13,542 nt of DNA, from NCBI GenBank assembly GCA_937952235.1, contig CALFZM010000203.1, positions 1-13,542 on the forward strand, given 5' to 3'. The notes below the pieces were generated by a model. It was not told where the DNA came from and searched no databases. It was given only the letters and a program-made list of their open reading frames with translations. The position numbers and the translations under genes were made by a program. The stretch comes from an uncultured Opitutia bacterium. GTDB lineage: Bacteria > Verrucomicrobiota > Verrucomicrobiia > Opitutales > Opitutaceae. This document shows, piece after piece, positions 1 to 6,293 of the stretch (position 1 is the stretch's first letter; the number at the start of each line of letters is the position of its first letter).

Positions 1-255
1 GAGCACATCGGCGTCGGCGACCTCGCCGATCTGGTCGAACGCCACTTCCCCGGGCGCGAGCGAGCCGGTGACGATCGCGACGCGAAATTCCTTCGCCAGA
101 TGTTGCGCGGCGAATTCCGGCAGCGTCCGGGCGGTCTCGTACTCATGCTCGGCAATGAGCATCACGAGCTTCTTGCGGGCATCGGCGGCGAAGGTGCTGC
201 CGGCGGCGAGGACGAAGACGAGCAGGGCGCGGAGAAAGAGGCGGCGGTGGCTCAT
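1..255 (-). CDS. ThuA-like secreted protein, C-terminus cut by window edge
   Basis: This gene starts with ATG at 255-253 and stays open to base 1, giving 85 codons, so only the N-terminus is visible. It begins MSHRRLFLRALLVFVLAAGS and continues TFAAD, a Sec-type signal peptide (basic start, hydrophobic core, likely cleavage near residues 23-24). The mature part opens with KKLVMLIAEHEYETARTLPE, a beta strand plus an E-Y-E-T...LPEF pattern. This resembles secreted ThuA-like (trehalose-utilisation, glutamine-amidotransferase-fold) proteins of planctomycetes and Verrucomicrobiota. I see no Shine-Dalgarno. The start overlaps the stop of the acyltransferase upstream (ATGA at 255-252), which argues for translational coupling and confirms the start. 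ThuA-like proteins often neighbour Gfo/Idh/MocA oxidoreductases in sugar loci, and one lies two genes upstream here. The biochemical role of secreted ThuA-like proteins is poorly defined. The family call is moderate because most of the domain is missing. Confidence 0.7.
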   Translation of the reverse strand, partial: MSHRRLFLRALLVFVLAAGSTFAADARKKLVMLIAEHEYETARTLPEFAAQHLAKEFRVAIVTGSLAPGEVAFDQIGEVADADVL

Positions 256-1535
256 GGCGGGATTGAAGCAAGACGGGGGCGGGCGGACCGCGCCAGCATG
301 GATTCGAGTTGTTCCCGGATCGCCGTCATCAACGGGTCGCCTTCGGCGCCACGCGCGCGGTCGGGCGTGACCTCGATGGCCGTGCCGACCTCGACGATGG
401 CACGCAGCGGCGGATGGGCTCGCACGCGGTCGGTCAGGTCCTCCTCGTAACGCTCCACCGTTTCGAGCAGGCGCTCGGGAGTGGGCGCGTCGGAGAGGTA
501 GTCCGGCGGATAACAGGAGAGCTGCTGCGCCAGGTACAGGTCCGCCAGGTGCCGCCAGCGCCGCTGGACCTCGGCTTCGGGCAACGTCCCGGCCGCCAGC
601 TCGGGCACGATCGCGAAGCGGAGCAGTTTCACCCGGCCGACGATGTCGTGCTCGCGCCGGCCTTTCACCCATTCCTGCTCGAGGGGAACGAGGATCCGGT
701 CGATCAGCCGCGCGAGGCGTTCGGCGATGGGACCGGGCTGGGCCGCGCCGAAGTACTCGACCTCCTTGAGGGCGAGCAGGGCTCCGCCGATCCGGGCGAT
801 CCGCTCCTCGGTCGAAAGCCCCTCCTGCGGCCGCCAGGTCAGGCGATGCTCGATTTCTCGGAGGACGGGACGCACCGTCGCGTGAACGTCACCCTCGAAG
901 AGGTAACGCAGGGCGACCGGATGCACGACGACCCGCCCCGGCGGATTCGCCGCCGCTCGCTGCCTGGCCGCGCCGCGCGCCATCAACGCCGTGCCTTCCA
1001 TCAGGTGGTTGAGCCGGTCGTTGTGGCGCGAGATGACACCCTCGGGAAAGACCACCAGCGGCCGCCGCGCCTCGGCGGTGAGCTGCATCGCGGTCTTCAG
1101 CGACTCCCGGTCCGAGCCTTCGCGGTAGAGGCTGAACGCTCCGAGCCGGGGCAGGAGGAAGCCCTGCAGCCGGCTCAGCAGGAACGCGTGCCAGCTCGCG
1201 ATGATGTAGAACGGACGGTCGACGGCATACGACAGCGCGCCGAGCACGATCGGATCGCACGGCCGGCAGTGGTTGGGCGCGAGCATCACGCCATGGCCGG
1301 CGTCGAGGGAGGCGCGGAGCCGCTCGCCGCCGCGGCATTCGACTGCGGTCACGCCCGCGCTGCGGCGCAGATGGCCGGCGAGGAACGGCCGCAAGGCACG
1401 CCACCAAAGCGTGCCGTGCCGCGGTGGCACGAAGCGATAAGGCCGGGCGACAATGACGTTCTGCACGCGACCGCCCACGCTGGCGGTCCCGCGGATCAGG
1501 TCAAGGGACCGCCGCCTTCCGGCGGGCACGGCCAC
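252..1535 (-). CDS. PlsC-like 1-acyl-glycerol-3-phosphate acyltransferase family protein with long C-terminal extension
   Basis: The 427-residue product carries the PlsC/LPLAT acyltransferase signatures. These are the catalytic H-x4-D box as NHCRPCD (N88, H89, D94), a substrate-site block with LYREG (about 136-140), and VVFPEGVISR (F163-P164-E165-G166). Members transfer an acyl chain from acyl-ACP or acyl-CoA to lysophosphatidate or related acceptors at the inner-membrane face. Ordinary PlsC proteins are about 240 residues, so residues from about 230 to 427 are an extra charged, probably helical region of unknown role. The start is GTG at 1535-1533. It is supported by GGAAGG at 1552-1547, eleven bases upstream and inside the end of the oxidoreductase gene. 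A later GTG at codon 24 is an alternative. The gene begins 6 bases after the oxidoreductase stop and overlaps the ThuA-like start, so the three are surely co-transcribed. The family is clear; the acceptor substrate is not. Confidence 0.85.
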   Translation of the reverse strand: MAVPAGRRRSLDLIRGTASVGGRVQNVIVARPYRFVPPRHGTLWWRALRPFLAGHLRRSAGVTAVECRGGERLRASLDAGHGVMLAPNHCRPCDPIVLGALSYAVDRPFYIIASWHAFLLSRLQGFLLPRLGAFSLYREGSDRESLKTAMQLTAEARRPLVVFPEGVISRHNDRLNHLMEGTALMARGAARQRAAANPPGRVVVHPVALRYLFEGDVHATVRPVLREIEHRLTWRPQEGLSTEERIARIGGALLALKEVEYFGAAQPGPIAERLARLIDRILVPLEQEWVKGRREHDIVGRVKLLRFAIVPELAAGTLPEAEVQRRWRHLADLYLAQQLSCYPPDYLSDAPTPERLLETVERYEEDLTDRVRAHPPLRAIVEVGTAIEVTPDRARGAEGDPLMTAIREQLESMLARSARPRLASIPP

Positions 1536-1541
1536 CCCGGG

Positions 1542-2891
1542 TCAGACCTTCCAGCCGTCGCGATACCGGTCGCGGGTGAGCCACCGGTTGCTGCCGCCGG
1601 CGGAAAAGCGGTTTCGCGCCGGGTTCCAGGCCGCGGTCGCGCCGTAGCGGTAGGCGAAGTTCATGACGTGGCAGGCGATGACCGAGCTCGCGCCCACCTC
1701 GACGTCGCAGATCGGGCGCTTCCGCAACTGCACGCAGTCGAGGAAGTCCTGGAAGTGGCTCTTGCTGTTGTAGAGCCTGACCTTCGCGCTGGCCAGGTGC
1801 TCGCGCTCGGTGAGCGTGACCTCGCGCTCCAGCGAGGTGCCCTTGTCGACTTCCTTGTCCCAGAACTTCCGCACGGTCTTGCCGTCGAGGATGAACTCGA
1901 ACTTGCCGCGGTTCACGTGCACCTCGCCCTCGGTGCCGTAGAACGAGACGCCCTTGCCTTTCACGTGGGTCAGCAGCGTGCCGTCCGCATACACGAGCTG
2001 GGCGCCGCGCCGGGCCGTTTCCCAGTTGTCCGGCGCGCGCACCTGCACGGGACCGTTGTCGTCCATCCCCAGCCCCCATTGGGCGATGTCGATGTGATGC
2101 GCGCCCCAGTCGGTGATCATGCCGCCGCCAAACTCCCAGGTCTTGCGCCAGTGCGGGAAATGGTCGTGCACGCCCCGCGGGCTGAGCATCGGATTGTACG
2201 GCACGAGCGGCCCCGGCCCGCACCAGAACTTCCAGTCGAGGCCCGGCTCGATCGACTCCTCGGGTTCCTTGTAGGGCGCCGCAGGGTCGCCGAACGAGAC
2301 GTGGACGGAGTTCACGCGCCCGATCACCCCGTTCCGCACCAGTTCGCAGGCCACGCGAAACTCCTTCGACGAGCGCTGCTGCGAGCCGACCTGGAAAACG
2401 CGGTTCGACTTCCGCACCGCCTTCACGAGCTCCACGGCCTCGTGCACGTTGTAGGTGACGGGCTTCTCGCAGTACACGTCCTTGCCGGCGTTGACCGCGG
2501 CGATCGCGATGTACGCGTGCCAGTGGTCGGGGGTGGCGATCACCACGGCGTCGATATCCTTGCGCGCGAGCACCTCGCGGAAATCGTTGTAGGCGGCGCA
2601 GCCGGTCCGCGCCTCGCCGGCCTTCTTGGTGTACGCCTCGTCGACGCGCTTCTTCGCCGCTTCGCGCCGCGTGGTATCGACGTCGCACACCGCCAGCACC
2701 TCTACGTCGTCGCGCTGGATGAAATTGCCGAGATGCCCCTTCATCATCTTGCCCATGCCGATGCAGCCAAGCGTGAGTCGCTTGCTCGGCGCAGTAGCCT
2801 GGGCCCAGACGCGGCCCGGCACGATGAGGGGCGCCGCGAGCAGCGCGGACTGTTGGAGGAAGCGGCGGCGGGTGGAGGCGGGGAGGGACAT
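1542..2891 (-). CDS. Tat-exported Gfo/Idh/MocA family oxidoreductase
   Basis: This is a 449-residue NAD(P)-dependent sugar or sugar-acid dehydrogenase-type protein. The N-terminus has a twin-arginine signal (TRRRFLQQ, residues 7-14), a hydrophobic stretch, and likely cleavage after VWA (about residue 30). Export with bound cofactor is therefore predicted, with action in the periplasm. The Rossmann fold begins at about 39 with GCIGMGKM (42-49). It continues with AVCDVD (67-72), ATPDHWHA (119-126) and the family EKP motif (142-144). The C-terminal catalytic domain has GGGMITDWGAHHIDIAQW (255-272), with D261, H265 and D268 in the usual G-G-G-x-L-x-D-x-G-x-H-x-x-D pattern. The length matches secreted members from planctomycetes and Verrucomicrobiota. 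The start ATG at 2891 gives the Tat signal directly; no Shine-Dalgarno is visible. It is the first gene of the run continuing into the acyltransferase and ThuA-like genes. The substrate cannot be read from sequence. Confidence 0.93.
   Translation of the reverse strand: MSLPASTRRRFLQQSALLAAPLIVPGRVWAQATAPSKRLTLGCIGMGKMMKGHLGNFIQRDDVEVLAVCDVDTTRREAAKKRVDEAYTKKAGEARTGCAAYNDFREVLARKDIDAVVIATPDHWHAYIAIAAVNAGKDVYCEKPVTYNVHEAVELVKAVRKSNRVFQVGSQQRSSKEFRVACELVRNGVIGRVNSVHVSFGDPAAPYKEPEESIEPGLDWKFWCGPGPLVPYNPMLSPRGVHDHFPHWRKTWEFGGGMITDWGAHHIDIAQWGLGMDDNGPVQVRAPDNWETARRGAQLVYADGTLLTHVKGKGVSFYGTEGEVHVNRGKFEFILDGKTVRKFWDKEVDKGTSLEREVTLTEREHLASAKVRLYNSKSHFQDFLDCVQLRKRPICDVEVGASSVIACHVMNFAYRYGATAAWNPARNRFSAGGSNRWLTRDRYRDGWKV
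1547..1552 (-). promoter_or_regulatory. Ribosome binding site for the PlsC-like gene
   Basis: On the minus strand, GGAAGG lies 11 bases before the GTG start at 1535 and sits within the last codons of the oxidoreductase (W-K-V). It is the clearest Shine-Dalgarno in the window and supports GTG rather than an internal start. Confidence 0.5.
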
Positions 2892-3079
2892 CGGGGCGAG
2901 CTGGGTTGCGCCAGGCAGGGTGCGCGGCGGCTGCTCCCATGCCGAGCGCTGCCGCAGTTGACGTCAAGCGAGAGGTGGCCCGCCTGCCGGCCCGGCGGTC
3001 GGCACGCGCGCCCGGGTGGCCGGATCAGCCGCGGCCGGCGAGACCGCGCGGATGGCCGGCCATGCGCCGACGCGCGCGC
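2892..3079 (-). promoter_or_regulatory. Intergenic region upstream of the oxidoreductase operon; probable promoter region
   Basis: This 188-base spacer lies between the stop of TBDR-A and the start of the oxidoreductase, both on the minus strand. It contains two perfect palindromes, TTGACGTCAA at 2958-2967 and ATGGCCGGCCAT at 3052-3063, and a hairpin at its distal edge. TTGACG read on the minus strand (2967-2962) would fit a -35 element. The sequence 17 bases downstream (CGGCAT) is a poor -10, so no defined promoter is claimed. I see no credible small gene here. Confidence 0.35.
2958..2967. promoter_or_regulatory. Perfect 10-bp palindrome TTGACGTCAA, candidate operator or -35
   Basis: The palindrome sits 66 bases upstream of the oxidoreductase ATG, in the right place for a regulator site, and reads as a TTGAC -35-like hexamer on both strands. 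Only position and symmetry support a function; no second copy was noticed in the window. Confidence 0.3.
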
Positions 3080-3092
3080 TCAGAAGCGCGCG
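3073..3092 (-). terminator. Hairpin across the TBDR-A stop codon, possible terminator or 3' structure
   Basis: CGCGCGCT (3073-3080) and AGCGCGCG (3085-3092) form a perfect 8-bp GC stem with a 4-base loop. The stop codon (3080-3082) straddles the stem and loop. On the minus strand it is not followed by a T-run, so a classical intrinsic terminator is not supported. RNA 3' protection or a pause site is possible. In such GC-rich DNA a stem of this size could also occur by chance. Confidence 0.3.
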
Positions 3093-6000
3093 GTGAAGCC
3101 GAGGCGGTAGGCCGTGCCGGAGCCGGCGGCGTAGGTGAAGAGCTCGCGGCCGTACACGTGCACGTAGTCGTTGTTCGTGTAGTCGTTGGTCAGGTTGTAC
3201 ACGTCGAAGTTGAGCACGTACTTCGGGCTGAACGAATATTGCAGTTTCACGTCCCAGAGCGTGCGGCTGTGCTGGTACGTGTCGTACACCACCGACCCCG
3301 GCAGCGCGCCGGCCGGACCGTAGGTGCCGGTCACGGTGGAGCGGAAGACCTCTCCGCGGTAGTTGCCCATCACGCGCGCGACGAAGCCGCGGTAGATGAA
3401 GGAAATCCCGCCGTTGAAGGTGTGCGGCGTGAGCAGGGGCAGCTTGCTTGTGCTGCCGACCGCCGAGCCGTAGTCGCCGTAGGTCTCGAGGAACGTGTAG
3501 TTGGCGAACGCGCCGAGGCCGCGCAGGACGCCGGGCAGGAACGTATATTGCTGCGTGTAGTTGAACTCGACGCCGCGGATCCACGCGCTGCCGACGTTCT
3601 CGTTGCGCGTGATGCTCCAGCCGGCGTAGTCGCCGGCGAAGCCGTTGTTCGGGCCTTCCGGCACCACCGAGCGGATGGCGCGGAAATAGTTCTGGATGTC
3701 CTTGCGGAAGGCGCCGACGGAGATCTGGCCGATGCCCGACAGGTAGTACGAGAGCGAAAGCTCGTAGTTGTCCGAGGTGTACGGCTTCAGCGCGGGGTTG
3801 CCGGCGGAGAGCGTCTGCGCGAGCTCGTTGGGCACGATGGCCGGGAGCAGGTTGAGCGGGCTCGGGCGCGTGATGGTGGCGTTGTAGCTCGCGCGCAGCT
3901 GCAGGTTGCGACGGAGGTGGTAAACCGCGTGCACGCCCGGGAAGACATGGTCGTACTTCGTCCCCTGCGTGATCCAGCGCCGGAAGTTGTCGCGGGCGCG
4001 GGCGGCGTTCACCTCGGCGGGCAGCGCCGGCTGCACGTTGTTGGTCGTGTTCGAGACGCGGAGGAAGTTGGCGCCGCTCGAGTCCGTCTCCTCGTAGCGG
4101 ATACCGGCCAGCAGCCGCAGCGGCCCGAAGCGCACGTCGCCCATGGCGTAGGCGGCGTTGATCGTGCTTTCGAATTCGGCGTCGTTGGCGAGCGACTGGT
4201 ACACGGTGTTCCACACGTCGGTGCTGGTCTGGATCCAGTCGGAGAGGTTGCGGAACGGGTCGCCCGGGTTGCCGGTCTCGGCGAGCTGCACGAACGGGAA
4301 CGGGCCATACTTCCCCTCGGAGACGAGCATGTTGTAGCCGAGGAAGCGGGAGATGCCGCCGTTCTCCGGCGTCGTGGGCTGGCCGGCGTACGTGTAGTAG
4401 GAGAGGTCGCGCTTCTGCTTCTGCCCGAAGTACGACTGCTTGAGCCCGGTCTTCAGCGTGAAGGGAAAACGCGTGGCGAACGAGCGCTGCAGGTCGATGT
4501 TGCCGCCCCAGCGTTCCGCCGGCGCCTGGTAGTTGATCAATTGCGCGTCGGGCCGGATGGCGTAGTTCGCCGGATTGGACCAGTCGGGGCCGCTGGTCTG
4601 CCGGACGACCGGCATCAGGTCGCCGTCCGCGCGGTCGAGCTGCCAGGCGACGCCGCGCAGGCGGGCCCCGAGCTGGTTGAGCCGCGGGTAGTGCGTCATG
4701 TTCTTCGAGTAGTTCGTGTCGACCTTGAGCAGGCCGCTGCCGGACCACAGCTTGTGCTCCCATCCGGCGGCGAGCGTGCTGGCGCGGGTCTCGCGGAGAT
4801 ACAGCACCGACTCCGTGTCGATCGTGCCCTGGCCATCGGCGATGTTCACCAGGTCGAAGGTGCTGCCCGGCTTGAAGCTGGCGGCGGCGCGCGGCGCCGT
4901 GGCCTTCCAGCGGAAGTACGAATTGTTCGAGCCGCTGCGCCGCTTGATGAGGTTGTAGGTGTATTTGAAATACAGCGACGAGTTCTCCCCCAGCTTGTAG
5001 TCGACGCTCGCCGCCACGTTGATGTTGGGCGTCGCGGTGCCGAGGTTGCCCCACTGGCCGGCGCCGGCGGCGCGCAGCAGCGGCTGGATCGGCTGCCCCG
5101 CGGCCGGCACGCCCACGTAATAGGCGTCGGTGTTGCCCGCCGCCGTGCGGTGCCCGACCTCGTTGATGAGGTGGTTCGGGATCGTGTAGTTGAACGTCGC
5201 GCTGACGCCCAGGTTGTTGCGGCCGCCGAACACGCTGAGCACGTCGGAGTAGTTCACGTCGAGCAGGTACAGCTCCAGCGGATTGGTGTAGGGCACGCTC
5301 TTGTGCTGGTAGTCCTCGGTGTACGAGTAGCCGGTCGTGAGCGTGACGTGGCGTCCCGGTGCCCGGTCAAACGCCCGCTTGGTGCGCAGGTTGAGGTAGC
5401 CGGAGATGGCGTTGCCGTCCATGTCCGGCGTCGGCGCCTTGATCACCTCGAGCGAGGCGACGCTCCCGGAGCTGACCTGGCCGAAGTACACGTTGCCCAG
5501 GCTCACCGAGGTCCCGCCGGAGACCGCGATCTGGTTGCCGTCCATCAGCAGCGAGGAGAAGTCCTGCGACATGCCGCGGATATAGATGGCGTCGACCTTG
5601 CCGCCGCTGCCGTCGACCGCGATCCCGGCGAGCCGCATGATCAGCTCTCCGACCGCGGCGCCCGGGTTGCCGAAGGCGTCGATGGCCGCGACGTTCTTCA
5701 CGTTGGCCGCGGAGCGCTCCTCGTGGATCGCCGCCGCCTGCCCCTCGCGGATCGTCTTCACCACGAACTTGTCCATTTTGTAGAGCGCGGAGGTGAGGGC
5801 GACGTCCCGCTTCGCCTCCTGGCCCGCGGCCACCACCACGGTGACCTTCTGGTCGTCGAGCCCGGAGTAGGAGACGACCAGCGTCTGCGGGCCTTCGGGG
5901 AGGACGAGCCGGTACGTGCCGTTGGTGTCGGCCGTCGTGCTGGTGTTGGTCCCTTCCGCGCGCACGAAGGCGCTGGTGAGGATGTCGCCGGTGGTCTGGT

Positions 6001-6097
6001 TGATCACCTGGCCGGTGACGGTGCCGGTACGGGTCGAGGTCTGGGCGCTGAGCGCCGGGACCGCTGCAATCAGGAAGGCTGCAAACGTGCGGAGCAT
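3080..6097 (-). CDS. TonB-dependent receptor with carboxypeptidase-regulatory-like domain (TBDR-A)
   Basis: This is a 1005-residue outer-membrane receptor that would import a large substrate using TonB-ExbBD energy. The start chosen is ATG at 6097, giving signal peptide MLRTFAAFLIAAVPALSAQ; the frame is open further upstream only through a TTG that adds ten non-signal residues. Domains in order: CarboxypepD_reg-like beta-sandwich (about 24-105), a candidate TonB box MDKFVV (108-113), and the plug (about 125-245). The plug ends in SLEVIKAPTPDMDGNAISGY followed by LNLRTKRAFDR, the hallmark of the Xanthomonas/Caulobacter TonB receptor family (TIGR01782-like). A long aromatic beta-barrel (about 250-1005) ends in the outer-membrane terminal aromatic (FTARF). 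No SusD gene is adjacent. It is divergent from a pectate lyase with a 196-base shared upstream region, so import of pectic oligosaccharides is the best guess. No Shine-Dalgarno is visible. The gene uses no TTA, CTA or TCA codon. Confidence 0.92.
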   Translation of the reverse strand: MLRTFAAFLIAAVPALSAQTSTRTGTVTGQVINQTTGDILTSAFVRAEGTNTSTTADTNGTYRLVLPEGPQTLVVSYSGLDDQKVTVVVAAGQEAKRDVALTSALYKMDKFVVKTIREGQAAAIHEERSAANVKNVAAIDAFGNPGAAVGELIMRLAGIAVDGSGGKVDAIYIRGMSQDFSSLLMDGNQIAVSGGTSVSLGNVYFGQVSSGSVASLEVIKAPTPDMDGNAISGYLNLRTKRAFDRAPGRHVTLTTGYSYTEDYQHKSVPYTNPLELYLLDVNYSDVLSVFGGRNNLGVSATFNYTIPNHLINEVGHRTAAGNTDAYYVGVPAAGQPIQPLLRAAGAGQWGNLGTATPNINVAASVDYKLGENSSLYFKYTYNLIKRRSGSNNSYFRWKATAPRAAASFKPGSTFDLVNIADGQGTIDTESVLYLRETRASTLAAGWEHKLWSGSGLLKVDTNYSKNMTHYPRLNQLGARLRGVAWQLDRADGDLMPVVRQTSGPDWSNPANYAIRPDAQLINYQAPAERWGGNIDLQRSFATRFPFTLKTGLKQSYFGQKQKRDLSYYTYAGQPTTPENGGISRFLGYNMLVSEGKYGPFPFVQLAETGNPGDPFRNLSDWIQTSTDVWNTVYQSLANDAEFESTINAAYAMGDVRFGPLRLLAGIRYEETDSSGANFLRVSNTTNNVQPALPAEVNAARARDNFRRWITQGTKYDHVFPGVHAVYHLRRNLQLRASYNATITRPSPLNLLPAIVPNELAQTLSAGNPALKPYTSDNYELSLSYYLSGIGQISVGAFRKDIQNYFRAIRSVVPEGPNNGFAGDYAGWSITRNENVGSAWIRGVEFNYTQQYTFLPGVLRGLGAFANYTFLETYGDYGSAVGSTSKLPLLTPHTFNGGISFIYRGFVARVMGNYRGEVFRSTVTGTYGPAGALPGSVVYDTYQHSRTLWDVKLQYSFSPKYVLNFDVYNLTNDYTNNDYVHVYGRELFTYAAGSGTAYRLGFTARF

Positions 6098-6293
6098 GGG
6101 AGGGGGAGTTCGGCCGGCGGCGGGCAAGTAACCATCCGGCTACCTTCCCTGCTGGCGGAGTCGCGGCGCTGTTTCAAGTCCGCGGGCGCCTGCCTCCGCT
6201 GCATAAAAATGCCATCCCGCGGCGGCCCGCCCCGGGCGCGGATCACCTTTGCCTTCGCCTGCGGCCGGCACCCGTGCCACGCTCGCTCACGCC
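6098..6293. promoter_or_regulatory. Divergent promoter region between TBDR-A and pectate lyase
   Basis: The 196 bases between two divergent starts must hold promoters for both genes unless they are read through from elsewhere. The only clearly AT-rich patch is GCATAAAAATGC at 6201-6212, an inverted repeat GCAT/ATGC around AAAA. It could supply a -10 element (for example CATAAA) or an operator. I could not pair it with a convincing -35 on either strand, and no small gene is evident. Confidence 0.4.

Noticed and set aside
309..3110. 933-codon plus-strand open frame opposite the oxidoreductase and acyltransferase genes
   Set aside because: It is exactly in register with both minus-strand genes, so it stays open only because those genes avoid TTA, CTA and TCA codons. 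Its translation is compositionally odd (rich in R, A, H, V) with no domain, while the minus strand shows complete motifs.
2964..5054. 696-codon minus-strand frame overlapping TBDR-A in another frame
   Set aside because: The translation is Arg/Gln/Pro-rich low-complexity typical of a shifted frame in GC-rich DNA, and it competes with a well-supported receptor.
6172..6177. TTGAAA on the minus strand as a -35 for TBDR-A
   Set aside because: No TATAAT-like hexamer lies 16-18 bases downstream (the sequence there is CAGCAG), so no promoter was called.
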